Source of the DNA: CAYNRE01 sp964399535
Lineage (GTDB): Bacteria; Planctomycetota; Planctomycetia; Pirellulales; CAYNRE01
Length of the DNA: 64,000 bases
NCBI GenBank assembly: GCA_964399535.1
Contig: CAYNRE010000027.1
Span: forward strand, 186,001 to 250,000
Direction of reading: 5' to 3'
Shown here: positions 43,375 to 53,427 of the stretch, one piece after another
How positions within the stretch are numbered: position 1 is the stretch's first letter
Layout of the letters: every line of letters starts with the position of its first letter
The notes under the pieces: generated by a model
The model's database searches: none
What the model was told of the DNA's origin: nothing
The model's input: the letters and a program-made list of their open reading frames with translations, nothing else
Made by a program: the position numbers and the translations under genes

Positions 43375-44562
43375 TTACCGCGCGGCCGAACCCTCTTGAG
43401 CCTTAGGCTCGATGGCCGCGGTTTCAGCCGCCGACTGGTCGACGGTGGGGCTAGCCTCGAACGGGGCCCCGAAACGCCGCGTCCGGTACAGCGACAGCCC
43501 ATGGGCCGCGTGGTACAGGGCACCACATTCCATGTCCAGGTCGCGGGTCTTCTCGAACAGGTCGCAGAGCCGAACCACGGCCCGGGTGATCCAGGGCTCG
43601 CGCAGTTGCTCGTTGCTGACCGCCAGGACCAGGAACTCCAGCACGTGCCCGGCGCTTCCCATCTGCTCGCCGACGTCGGCGGCGCGGGCAGGCCGCTCGA
43701 AGTACCGCGACGAAAGCATGCCGTCGGGCTGCTGGAACTGGTGGGCCGCGGTAATCCCTTCTTGAATCCGCTCGTCGGCCAGCTTCCAAGCGCCGGTCAA
43801 CTCACGACCTTCGGCCAGGTACCGGTTTACGGCCGTGGTCAGCCCGTAGCAGCGGTGTGCTCCGCCGCAGGGTGGGGTGGCCAGCGGAATCTTGGCTTCC
43901 ATCGCCAGAATCCGTTCCAGGTTCCAGACCTGGCCATCTTTGGCGGTCCATTCGGCGTCGATCGGCAGGTACGAGCTGAAGGCCATCAGCGTCCAGATGG
44001 CCTCTTTCCCTTCGTAAATGTCAGCCTGCGCCTGACGGATCAGGTCGGCCACGGTGTAGTCCTTGCCGCCCGCCACCAGCTTATCTTCTGGCTTAAGGCC
44101 GATCTGCGAGAGATAGCCCAACCACTGGTCGGGGTGGCCTTGGCCAGTCTTGCTGCCGGCTTCGAGCACCGCTTCCAGGCCGTTGGAGCCGGGTCGCATG
44201 GTCCAGCCGTTGACGAATCCGCCGTCGAGAATGTATTGCAAGGCCGGCACGCTCTGGCCGTCGCGCGCGGTTTTGATTTGCAGGTCGCGGCCGAAAGCCA
44301 GAATGCCGTGCACGATTTGCCAGGCGGCGTGGTCTTGCACGTTCATCTGCCGCGCCAGCGTGGTCGAGAGCACTCGATCGAGCCGGTCGCGCAATTCTTC
44401 GTCGCTGGGAAGCGGTGCCGGTTTCGCTTGGGCGGAAGCCGTCGCAGTACTGCCCCCGGTTGAGCTGGACGAGCTGCAGCCTGCCGACGCCAGCAGCAGG
44501 GCGGAGCAACCGACCAGGCTACCCAGGCAGGCAACCAGTGAGGCGTTCGCGGTTTTCTTCAT
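43375..44562 (-). CDS. Conserved lipoprotein of unknown function
   Basis: A 395-residue exported lipoprotein. From the ATG at 44562 the signal peptide reads MKKTANASLVACLGSLVGCSALLLASAGC with the lipobox Cys near residue 29, then a Ser-rich tether. The mature protein is mostly helical, with repeated patterns such as HAAWQIVHGILAFG, GGAHRCYGLTTAVNRYL and GHVLEFLVLAVSNEQL suggestive of an alpha/alpha-toroid-like repeat fold. There is no catalytic signature I can name. It seems to belong to a family common in planctomycetes, but that is from memory of the style, not a search. Confidence 0.68.
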   Translation of the reverse strand: MKKTANASLVACLGSLVGCSALLLASAGCSSSSSTGGSTATASAQAKPAPLPSDEELRDRLDRVLSTTLARQMNVQDHAAWQIVHGILAFGRDLQIKTARDGQSVPALQYILDGGFVNGWTMRPGSNGLEAVLEAGSKTGQGHPDQWLGYLSQIGLKPEDKLVAGGKDYTVADLIRQAQADIYEGKEAIWTLMAFSSYLPIDAEWTAKDGQVWNLERILAMEAKIPLATPPCGGAHRCYGLTTAVNRYLAEGRELTGAWKLADERIQEGITAAHQFQQPDGMLSSRYFERPARAADVGEQMGSAGHVLEFLVLAVSNEQLREPWITRAVVRLCDLFEKTRDLDMECGALYHAAHGLSLYRTRRFGAPFEASPTVDQSAAETAAIEPKAQEGSAAR

Positions 44563-45265
44563 GGCCGAGGCGTCTCCCTGCGGTTCAATGTGGCGGTTTC
44601 CCGCGATGAAATCTGCGGCGTATGGCAAGAACAACCAGCGGGCTGGCACCCTGCCCGGTGAGATCGTGGAGGGCTTGGCACGTCGTGCAAAGCTCGCCAC
44701 CACCGGACTTTAACAACACAACTGGGGGTATGCTAGCCTTGGCTGGTCGCGCGGTCTGGTGAATTTGCGTAAAGTGAGACGCCGTCGGCATCCCAGGGGT
44801 GGTTGGTGGGGGTGGCGAGAATTGCCGGACGGGCTGGACGGCAATCCGTGCCTGCTTCGTGCGTGGGGGGGGGGCGGTTGTCGCCTGCGCGGCGATCCCA
44901 GCTATCTTCGACCGCACACACCGGTCGGTTGACCTGCCGCCGACCCAGTCTCCCATTCGACACCCGCGAAGTTTTCCCTACAACGCGAAGAAAATCGCAT
45001 TCCAGCGTTGGCGCACCGGCCAGTTCGAATCAGAAAGGGCTCGTGGTTCCCCAATTGGGTGGGTTTACCTTGCCTGTGAAAAGGGGACAACTCAGCCGGG
45101 CCTGCGTACGTAGTAATCAACGGCTACGGTGGCCGTGTTCTGCCAGGTTGGGCTTGGCCCGGCGAAATGCTTGCAGCAGCCAACGCCCAGCCCGCGGGGC
45201 ATTCCTCTGAGGGGGAAACGCTCCGGTTCGGCGTGGCGAGGTCAACAAGGAGATCGAGAAAAGCG
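44563..45265. other. Intergenic region with a 10-G tract
   Basis: A 700-bp region between the divergent lipoprotein and peptidase genes. It contains an uninterrupted run of ten G (44865-44874) and a CCCAATTGGG palindrome (about 45050-45059). I find no gene, tRNA or family signature in it. Promoters of both flanking genes must lie here but no strong -35/-10 pair stands out. Confidence 0.5.
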
Positions 45266-45958
45266 ATGTTCATGCCGTTCGATCCGATGTATTTCGTCTT
45301 CATTGCCCCCGCGTTTCTGTTGGCGTTGTGGGCCCAAGCGCGGGTCAGTTCGGCCTATGCCCGCGGCCAGCGCGAGCCTGCGCCGTTGAGCGGGGCGGCC
45401 GCCGCGCGCTACGTGCTCGATTCGGCGGGGCTGCAAAACGTGGCAATCGAGCAGATTCCGGGCCACCTGACCGACCATTACGATCCCCGCAGCAAGGTGC
45501 TGCGTCTCTCGACCGACGTGTACCGCGCGCGGTCAATGGCCGCCGTGGGCATTGCCGCTCATGAAGCAGGCCACGCGATTCAAGATGCCAAGCACTACGC
45601 GCCTTTGGTAATACGTAATGCCGCGGTGCCGGTCGCCAGTTTCGGCGGCAGCGCTTCCTTTCTGGTGATTCTGGCCGGCCTGGGGCTGGGGCTGCAGCAA
45701 GTGGTTTGGCTGGGCATCTTGCTCTTCGGGGCCGTGGTTTTCTTCCAGGTGGTGAACCTGCCGGTGGAGTTCGATGCCAGCCGGCGGGCCAAGCAGCAGC
45801 TCGTGGCCCTGGGCGTCGTGCCGGCCGGCGAAATGGGTTACGTCAACGCGGTGCTGAACGCGGCTGCCATGACCTATGTGGCCGGCACCCTGCAGTCGGT
45901 GCTGACGCTGCTCTACTACGTGATGCGTTTCACCAGCGGAGATCGAAGCAGCGAATAG
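45266..45958 (+). CDS. YugP-like membrane zinc metallopeptidase
   Basis: A 230-residue membrane protein of the neutral zinc metallopeptidase type 2 (YugP) family. The zinc site HEAGH is at residues 99-103 in GIAAHEAGHAIQDA, preceded by the family string VLRLSTDVYRARSMAAVGI; NLPVEFDASRRA near 159-170 supplies the third ligand region. Helices lie near 8-25, 120-160 and 195-220. The ATG at 45266 follows AAGGAG at a longer than usual distance (13 bases); an ATG at 45272 is also possible. Substrates are unknown. A perfect hairpin follows the stop. Confidence 0.9.
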   Translation: MFMPFDPMYFVFIAPAFLLALWAQARVSSAYARGQREPAPLSGAAAARYVLDSAGLQNVAIEQIPGHLTDHYDPRSKVLRLSTDVYRARSMAAVGIAAHEAGHAIQDAKHYAPLVIRNAAVPVASFGGSASFLVILAGLGLGLQQVVWLGILLFGAVVFFQVVNLPVEFDASRRAKQQLVALGVVPAGEMGYVNAVLNAAAMTYVAGTLQSVLTLLYYVMRFTSGDRSSE

Positions 45959-45964
45959 TTCGTC

Positions 45965-45992
45965 CCGGCCTTGGCGACCCGACCAAGGCCGG
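45965..45992 (+). terminator. Stem-loop directly after the peptidase gene
   Basis: A perfect 10-bp stem, CCGGCCTTGG (45965-45974) with CCAAGGCCGG (45983-45992) and an 8-base loop, starts 7 bases after the stop codon. There is no T-run, so it may end transcription inefficiently or protect the mRNA end. Confidence 0.5.
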
Positions 45993-46178
45993 ACGCTCGG
46001 GCGAACGCCGTACGCAGAATCAGCCCAAGCCGAAAATGATGCCCCATTGCCGCTAGACACGCCCGGCGGCCACCCGGTACACTCACGGGTTCAAGTTTCG
46101 CCGGGGTTCCCTCAGCGGGGGGGATCGGTCCCGGGCGAGTTGTCGGCGAGAAGCCAGTTGGACCAGTAGGATTTTCGT

Positions 46179-46385
46179 GTGGTCAAGCTGAAGGTACGCG
46201 AGAGCGAGTCGATTCAAGAAGCGGTGCGCCGGTTTCGCAAGCTGGTCGAGCGCAGCGGAATCAAGAAGGAAATGCGCCGCAAAGAGTATTACGAGAAGCC
46301 GAGCGACACTCGGCGCCGTGCCCGGTTGCGTGCCGAGCGGCGTGCGCGGCGGACACGGCTGGGAATCGGGCCCGGGGCCCGGTAG
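46179..46385 (+). CDS. rpsU: 30S ribosomal protein S21
   Basis: A 68-residue basic protein of the small ribosomal subunit. VKLKVRESESIQEAVRRFRK and the central EMRRKEYYEKPSDTRRR stretch are the S21 family signatures, and the Arg-rich tail is typical. The start is the GTG at 46179, with AGGA seven bases upstream. It is monocistronic here, facing the sialidase-like gene. Confidence 0.95.
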   Translation: MVKLKVRESESIQEAVRRFRKLVERSGIKKEMRRKEYYEKPSDTRRRARLRAERRARRTRLGIGPGAR

Positions 46386-46507
46386 TTCCCCGCCCGGCCG
46401 AGGTGGAGCCTCTTGGGAGCCGGTTCGGAGCTCCCTGCTTCTAGCGCCGCTAGCGCCCTTGGGCGATTGTTTGCCGGCGCTGGCTTCCCGGCCGTAGTTG
46501 CCTGCGG

Positions 46508-46552
46508 CTCACTGAGCCGCCGCTCACTGGGCCGCCGCTCCCTGGGCAACCG
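46508..46552. repeat. Degenerate 15-bp tandem repeat downstream of rpsU
   Basis: About three copies of a 15-bp unit (GCTCACTGAGCCGCC, GCTCACTGGGCCGCC, GCTCCCTGGGCAACC) lie in the 197-bp gap between the convergent rpsU and sialidase-like genes. A GGGAGC/GCTCCC hairpin sits closer to rpsU (about 46415-46435). Confidence 0.7.
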
Positions 46553-46582
46553 GCGCCGTGGTGATGCGGCCGTCGTTGCCGC

Positions 46583-47689
46583 CTATTCTTGTTTGGCCGC
46601 GGCGATTAGATCGGCTTCGCCGAAGCTGGCCCGGCGAATAACCGACCGCTCGTTCGACGTAAACAGGACGTGGATTCGCCCATCGGCCGTTTGCAGCGCC
46701 GTGGGGTAGCCGAAGTCGCCGTCTCCTTCGGCGATGTTTTGCCGAATGGGGTAGGTGCGGTCGCCGTCGGTCGAAAGGGCCACGGTAAGCGGGGTCCGCT
46801 CGGTCATGCTGTCGTTGTAGACCAGCAGCAAGTGGCCATTGGCCAGACGGATGAAATCGACGGCCGCGTTGGGGTTGGGAAACTTGCTTTCCTCGCCCGG
46901 CGACCAGGTGCGTCCGTCGTCGCGCGATTCGGTGCGGACCAGCCAACCATCGGTGGTGGGGCCGTAGTCGCCGCCTCGCCGGCAGTAGGCCACGAGGTAG
47001 TCGCCCTCGACCCGGGCCACGGCGGGCTGAATGCAGCCGCGGCGGGCGAAAACACGATTGGTTTCCTGCCACTGGTGCAGCTTGGGGTCGTAGCGGAGGA
47101 ACAGCGACGAACTGCCGGTGCCGACCGCTTCGATGTCGTCGCCCACCTCGTGATAAATGGGCAGCAGGTGGCCACCCCCTGCGAGGGCCAGCGGGCGGCT
47201 CCGCACCATCATGCCTTCGTCAAAGGCGACGATGATCGGGTCGCTCCAGGTTTGGGCTCCGTCGCGCGATAGTTTGGCCAGGATTCGCGAGTTCGCCCAG
47301 GTCGGTCCGTAGCGCACCACGTAGTAGAGCCAGACCGTGCCATCGGCGGCCTGCCAGATTACGGCATTGCCTTCGCTGCGCCCGGGGGCGTCGGCAATGA
47401 TCGAGGGCCGCTCCCACTGGGCGGCGCCGGCACGCAGCCGGGCACCCCAAACCGCGGTGTCGTCGGCGTACTCGCCGGTGCCCGCGTAATACACCAGGAA
47501 CAGGTCGCCGTTGGCCAAATCGGTAAAGCAAGCCGGGTGCTTGTAGGGTCCAGGCAACTCCGGACCGAAGATGCGCTCGATGGCGACCCCCTTGCCCGCA
47601 ACCGGCTCCTGACCCGGGGCCAGCGGCGTGGTGAAGGCGAAACAGCAAGCGAGCAGCAGCCGGGCAACGTTCCAGGGGCGACCAATCAT
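46583..47689 (-). CDS. Secreted BNR-repeat sialidase-like protein
   Basis: A 368-residue exported protein with a signal peptide (ARLLLACCFAFTTPLAPGQ). It has the six-bladed sialidase beta-propeller layout: repeated Asp-box-like strings S-x-D-x-G-x-T-W (LSRDGAQTWSDP, ESRDDGRTWSPG, LSTDGDRTYPI), an early Arg region GPYKHPACFTDLANGD, and SRPLALAGGGHLLPIYHE. Planctomycete relatives are annotated as exo-alpha-sialidases or BNR proteins; true sialidase activity is uncertain because the three-Arg triad cannot be assigned by eye. Stop at 46583, start ATG at 47689; a promoter-like element lies about 130 bp upstream. Confidence 0.82.
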   Translation of the reverse strand: MIGRPWNVARLLLACCFAFTTPLAPGQEPVAGKGVAIERIFGPELPGPYKHPACFTDLANGDLFLVYYAGTGEYADDTAVWGARLRAGAAQWERPSIIADAPGRSEGNAVIWQAADGTVWLYYVVRYGPTWANSRILAKLSRDGAQTWSDPIIVAFDEGMMVRSRPLALAGGGHLLPIYHEVGDDIEAVGTGSSSLFLRYDPKLHQWQETNRVFARRGCIQPAVARVEGDYLVAYCRRGGDYGPTTDGWLVRTESRDDGRTWSPGEESKFPNPNAAVDFIRLANGHLLLVYNDSMTERTPLTVALSTDGDRTYPIRQNIAEGDGDFGYPTALQTADGRIHVLFTSNERSVIRRASFGEADLIAAAKQE

Positions 47690-47820
47690 GGGGCGACCGA
47701 TTCCAAGGGGCCAAGGGGAGCAAGATCAGGGCGCACTGCGAGTTGCCAGCGCCCCGGACCAGACGAACCCCAAAAAGGCGGGGCGACTTCGAGCCAACAA
47801 GCGAGCAACCGCTGGGGGCG

Positions 47821-47850
47821 ACTCTAACCGCGGGCCCCGGCCCGGGTCAA
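47821..47850 (-). promoter_or_regulatory. Possible promoter of the sialidase-like gene
   Basis: On the minus strand TTGACC (47850-47845) and TTAGAG or TAGAGT (47827-47821) are separated by 17 or 18 bases, in the 209-bp gap between the GspF stop and the sialidase-like start. Match to a sigma-70-type promoter is moderate. Confidence 0.35.
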
Positions 47851-47898
47851 CTAAACCAGGTCTCGAAGCGATGCCTCGCCGCGCCCCACCGCCGGCGG

Positions 47899-49137
47899 TT
47901 AACCCGGGTTCTTGGTGAGCGAAAAGATCGGCAGCATCAGGGCCAGGGCGATGCCCCCCACGACTACGCCCATGATGGTCATCATGATCGGCTCGATCAT
48001 CGAGGTGGCGGCCTTGATCGAGTTTTCGACCTCCTTGTCGTAGTAGCCGCTGACGTGCTCGAGCACGATGTCGAGCTTGCCGGTGTCTTCCCCGGCGGAA
48101 ATCATCTGGATCAGCGTGGGGGGCAAGAGCGGCGAGCCGGCCAGCGCGCTGCAGATGGCGCTGCCTTCGGTCACCCGGCTTTCGACGTGCAGCCAGAGCC
48201 GCTCGTAAAAGCGGTTGGCCGAAATCTCGGCGCAGAGCCGCAGGGCCTCGAGCGTCGGCACGCCGCTGGCCAGCATGGTGCCCAGGGTGCGAATGCCGCG
48301 ACTGATGATCACCTTGCGGAACATGGGTCCCAAGAGCGGGGCCTGGATCTTCAGCCAATCCCACCCCAGGCGTCCCTGCTCGGTTCGCAGCGAAGCAATC
48401 AGCCCGACCACCGCCAGCGCGATGCCGATGAGCCAACCCCACCAGTAGTTCGTCATGGTGTTGGAAATGGTCATCATCACCAGCGTGGGGGCCGGCAAAT
48501 CCATGCCCTTGCGCTCGAACAGCGGGGTGAACTTGGGGAAAATGTAGGTCAGCAGAAACACGCTCACCGCCACGGCCACCAGGCCCATGACGGCCGGGTA
48601 GGCCATCGCGGAGCGGACCTTGTTGCGGGTTTCGAGCTCTTTGCGCTGGTAGTTGGCAATCCGGGTCAGCATTTCGGCCAGTCCGCCGGTTTGCTCGCTG
48701 GCGCGGACCAGGGCCACATAGGTTTTGTCGAACACGCGGGGGTGGCGGGCCAGGGCCTCGGAAAAGTCGCCGCCCGCCTCGACCACCGCTTTCAAATCGT
48801 TGAGCACGTAACGCAGGCCCGGGTGCGCTTCCTGGGCCACGATCGACCCCAGCGCGGTCGAGAGCGTGATGCCGGTCTCCGACATAATGGCCAGCTGGTT
48901 GGTCACGTAAATCAATTGATCGCGCGAGACCCGCCGGCTGAAAAAGCCTGGTTCGTCGTCGCCGTCGGATTCCTCGTCGTCTTCGTCGTCGAGCTCGTAA
49001 TCGCCCGAAGGCCGCACTTGCAGCGGCGAAAACCCTTGACGGCGCAACTGGGCGTTGGCGTCGTCGGCGTTGCGGGCGCCCAGCGAGCCCTGCACGAGCT
49101 TGCCCTGGGGATCGCGTGCGCGGTAGGTGTATTGCAT
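47899..49137 (-). CDS. gspF: Type II secretion/type IV pilus inner-membrane platform protein (GspF/PilC-like)
   Basis: A 412-residue polytopic membrane protein. MQYTYRARDPQGKLVQGSLGA is the usual short N-terminal domain, followed by an Asp/Glu-rich linker (about 47-65, DDEDDEESDGDDE), which is longer and more acidic than usual. Two T2SSF domains (about 70-200 and 275-405) contain FSEALARHPRVFDKTYVALV and ISRGIRTLGTMLASGVPTLEAL. Three membrane helices are predicted. It connects the assembly ATPase to pseudopilins. It is the last gene of the secretion operon, 21 bp after gspE. Confidence 0.93.
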   Translation of the reverse strand: MQYTYRARDPQGKLVQGSLGARNADDANAQLRRQGFSPLQVRPSGDYELDDEDDEESDGDDEPGFFSRRVSRDQLIYVTNQLAIMSETGITLSTALGSIVAQEAHPGLRYVLNDLKAVVEAGGDFSEALARHPRVFDKTYVALVRASEQTGGLAEMLTRIANYQRKELETRNKVRSAMAYPAVMGLVAVAVSVFLLTYIFPKFTPLFERKGMDLPAPTLVMMTISNTMTNYWWGWLIGIALAVVGLIASLRTEQGRLGWDWLKIQAPLLGPMFRKVIISRGIRTLGTMLASGVPTLEALRLCAEISANRFYERLWLHVESRVTEGSAICSALAGSPLLPPTLIQMISAGEDTGKLDIVLEHVSGYYDKEVENSIKAATSMIEPIMMTIMGVVVGGIALALMLPIFSLTKNPG

Positions 49138-49158
49138 GGGGGCTGCCTAGCGTGAAAC

Positions 49159-50904
<1,746 letters not shown>

Positions 50905-50924
50905 GAGCGGGGGGGGCGTTTCGT

Positions 50925-51251
50925 TCAGGGGAAGCTTTTCACGGCGTCGAGCACGCTGTCGAACACGCTCAATTGGCGGTCCAGCCGCGTCAGCTCGAGA
51001 ATCTTGCGGTTGGTCGGGTTCGAGGTGGAAATCTTCAGGTCGCCCTGCTGGCCCAGGAGGTGGTCTTGCCAGTCCAAGAGCGCGGTCAGCCCGCCGCTGT
51101 CGAGCGACTCGGTGCCGTCCAGGTCCAGCACCACCAGCCGTTGCGGCAGGGCATGGCAGAAGCTGGCAAACCGCTCGCTCTGGTCGGCCGTCAGTTCGTC
51201 GGGAGCGTGGACCACCACGACCCGGCCAAAGATCTCGGTGGGCAAGTTCAC
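50925..51251 (-). CDS. STAS-domain protein (anti-sigma-factor-antagonist-like)
   Basis: A 108-residue single STAS domain. VVVVHAPDELTADQSERFASF and VVLDLDGTESLDSGGLTALLDW are the conserved strands and loop; the DSGGL loop corresponds to the phospho-Ser loop D-S-[S/T]-G-[L/M] of SpoIIAA, but the second Ser/Thr is Gly here, so classical phosphorylation may be lost or shifted. The GTG at 51251 overlaps the response-regulator stop as GTGA. Lying between a response regulator and the assembly ATPase, it may relay a signal to the secretion machine. Confidence 0.85.
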   Translation of the reverse strand: MNLPTEIFGRVVVVHAPDELTADQSERFASFCHALPQRLVVLDLDGTESLDSGGLTALLDWQDHLLGQQGDLKISTSNPTNRKILELTRLDRQLSVFDSVLDAVKSFP

Positions 51252-51679
51252 GTCGGGGTCCCCAGCGGGCAGTCGGCCGAGGGCAGCGGGCCGGGCGCGG
51301 GGGGCGCCGCCGGCGGCAGCAGTTGCTGCACCAACCCCAGCAACTCGCGCGGGCTGAACGGCTTACAGACCACGGCGGCCAGTCCTAGTTCGGTTTGCAA
51401 CTGCGATTCAGCCAGTTCGAACCCCTTGGCCGTGAGCAAGATGATCGGCAAACAGGCCAAGCGCTCGTCGGCCCGAATCCGCCGGCACAGATCCAGCCCG
51501 CTCAGCCGGGGCATTTGCAGATCGGTGACCAGTAGTTCGGGCGGGGCGGCCTGAATCAATTGCCAGGCCTCTTCGCCGTCGCCGGCGCAGCAAACATCCA
51601 GGCCAGCCCGACGGAGTTTGAATTCGGCGGCCCGGAGGATGTGCGATTCGTCGTCGCAGAGCAGAATTCGGCGTGCCAT
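51248..51679 (-). CDS. Single-domain response regulator
   Basis: A 143-residue CheY-like receiver. The acidic pair is CDDE (residues 8-11), the phospho-acceptor Asp53 is in LVTDLQMP, the switch Thr83 in LLTAKG, and Lys106 in VCKPFSP, so all active-site residues are present. There is no output domain, only a Pro-rich tail of about 23 residues. It lies between the sensor kinase gene (59 bp upstream) and the STAS gene (4-bp overlap), and so probably acts by protein-protein contact, perhaps with the STAS protein or the ATPase. Confidence 0.93.
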   Translation of the reverse strand: MARRILLCDDESHILRAAEFKLRRAGLDVCCAGDGEEAWQLIQAAPPELLVTDLQMPRLSGLDLCRRIRADERLACLPIILLTAKGFELAESQLQTELGLAAVVCKPFSPRELLGLVQQLLPPAAPPAPGPLPSADCPLGTPT

Positions 51680-51738
51680 GCAGTTGCCTCACTAGCTCTC
51701 CGCGTTCGCTTCCGCGGGCCACGGCGATTGCCGGGCCG

Positions 51739-53232
51739 CTACCGTTCGACCAGCTGCCCGGCCACGGGGAGCACGACGCGGAAGGTGCTCCCCTGACCTG
51801 GCTGGCTCTCCAGGACGATGCGACCGCCGTGGATGTCTTCGACGATATGCTTCACCAAAGGCAGCCCCAGACCCGTGCCCGAGGCCATCTGCGAGTCTTT
51901 TTTCACGCGGTAGAACTTCTCGAACACTTTCTGGCAATCCTCGGCCGAGAGGCCGACGCCGGTGTCGCTCACTTCGAAGCTGGCCTCGTCGCCGTCGAGC
52001 CGGCTGCGGAGCGTGAGGGCGCCCCCCTCGGGCGTGTATTTCACCGCGTTGGAAAGCAGGTTGATGGCGGCCTGCAACAGGGTGTCGCGGTCGGCATAAA
52101 CCCCCAGGTACAGCGGGCTCAGTTCGACGCTGAATTGCTGGCCCCGCCGTTCGGCCGCCGGCTGAATGACGCGGGCCGCCTCTTCGAGCAGTTCATTGAG
52201 CGAACGCTCTTGCTTGTCGACCCGCGTCACGCCGGCTTCGATGCGGGCCAGGTTGAGCAGGTTGTCGATCAGCCGCTGCAGCCGGTCGGCCTGGCTGTTG
52301 ATCACGTCGAGGAATTCTTCCTGCGTGGCTTCATCTTCGGCGTCGCCGTCGACCAGCAGCTCGACATAGGCCTTGATGCTGGCCAGCGGGGTCTTCATTT
52401 CATGGCTCACGGCCGAGACGAACTCGGCATGCCGGCGCTGAGCCTCGCGCTCGGCCGTCAGATCGTGGAGCACCGCCACGGCCCCCTGTGGTTCGCCGGG
52501 CGGGGCCGATCGCCGGTCGCCCGTCGCCGGGGCGGCAATGCTGGTGGCCGTGACCCGGTAGGGGCGCGGTTGCCCCTGGGCGTCGCAAATGTCCAGTTCC
52601 AAACTGCGGCGCCCCGAGCCCGCGCGCCGACCGGTATCTTGCAATAGCTCGACCAATTGCTCGCAACGGAGAAGTTCGTGCGCGACGCGCTCTTCGGTGC
52701 CACCGGCAGTAAGGCCAAAGAGCTGTTCGGCGCTGCTGTTGGCCAGCACCACCTGGTTCAGGGCGTCGATCGCCACGACCGGATCGCTGAGCGTGGCCAG
52801 GACCGAGCTGACGCGTTTTTGTTGGGCTTGCTGGCGGCGGACCCGAACTTCCAGGGCTGCCCGGGCCAGCTCGGCCGTTCGCGAGCGCTCTTGTTGATCG
52901 AGCACGGTGCGTTGGATGCGCTGGAGCAGGCTGCGCCAGGGATGGCCGGCCAGGTAGCTAGGCAGTTCGGGGGTTTCATCGGGCGACAGCCCGTCGCGAC
53001 CAATCCGTTCCAGATGGTTCAGCCAGCGCCGCACCAGACCCGCGCGGCGCGAGGCGCTGACGATGGCCAGCACCTGGGCCGCGATGCAAAAGGCGACTCC
53101 CAAAACCAAGAGCAGCATTCGCACAGGGGTGGCCAGGGGCACCCAAGGCGCAGCGCCGAGCAATGCCAGGCCAAGCGCGGTCAGCGCCGTTGGCGTCACA
53201 ACCGTGGCCAGATGGGTAAGGAATACTTCCAT
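51739..53232 (-). CDS. Membrane sensor histidine kinase with PAS domain
   Basis: A 497-residue kinase. Two membrane helices (about 12-30 and 38-58) with almost no periplasmic loop, a linker, a PAS domain (about 140-260, SVLATLSDPVVAIDALNQVVLANSSAEQLFG pattern), HisKA with His277 in AVSHEMKTPLASIK, and HATPase_c with N-box NLLSNAVKYTPEGG (391-404), G1 SDTGVGLS and G2 GTGLGLPLV. All catalytic motifs are intact. The ATG at 53232 starts just before helix 1; about 195 bp separate it from the TPR gene, so a separate promoter is possible. It should phosphorylate the response regulator encoded next. Confidence 0.93.
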   Translation of the reverse strand: MEVFLTHLATVVTPTALTALGLALLGAAPWVPLATPVRMLLLVLGVAFCIAAQVLAIVSASRRAGLVRRWLNHLERIGRDGLSPDETPELPSYLAGHPWRSLLQRIQRTVLDQQERSRTAELARAALEVRVRRQQAQQKRVSSVLATLSDPVVAIDALNQVVLANSSAEQLFGLTAGGTEERVAHELLRCEQLVELLQDTGRRAGSGRRSLELDICDAQGQPRPYRVTATSIAAPATGDRRSAPPGEPQGAVAVLHDLTAEREAQRRHAEFVSAVSHEMKTPLASIKAYVELLVDGDAEDEATQEEFLDVINSQADRLQRLIDNLLNLARIEAGVTRVDKQERSLNELLEEAARVIQPAAERRGQQFSVELSPLYLGVYADRDTLLQAAINLLSNAVKYTPEGGALTLRSRLDGDEASFEVSDTGVGLSAEDCQKVFEKFYRVKKDSQMASGTGLGLPLVKHIVEDIHGGRIVLESQPGQGSTFRVVLPVAGQLVER

Positions 53233-53427
53233 TCGATCCGCCTGAACCAGAAACACGAACCCAGCCGGCCAAGGTTGCCGACCGTTGCGGCCCAAGTCGA
53301 CCTCACCAGAGCGCGCTGCGCGCCCCGGCACGTGCCAACTCGATTCATTAGCCGACCCGAGAGACACACGCGCCGCGGCCAGTGCCTGGCCGGTGGCGCG
53401 CGGGGGCCAGGTTCCGGTCCCCAAGGG

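Noticed and set aside
44585..44956. 123-codon minus-strand frame between the lipoprotein and peptidase genes
   Set aside because: Extends across the G10 tract and promoter region with a Pro/Thr-rich translation and no signature.
46415..46435. GGGAGC/GCTCCC hairpin as a rho-independent terminator for rpsU
   Set aside because: The stem is only 6 bp with a 9-base loop and no T-run follows, so I mention it but do not call a terminator.
47743..49155. Plus-strand frame of 470 codons opposite gspF
   Set aside because: Shadow of a conserved secretion gene; translation is His/Gln-rich without a family.
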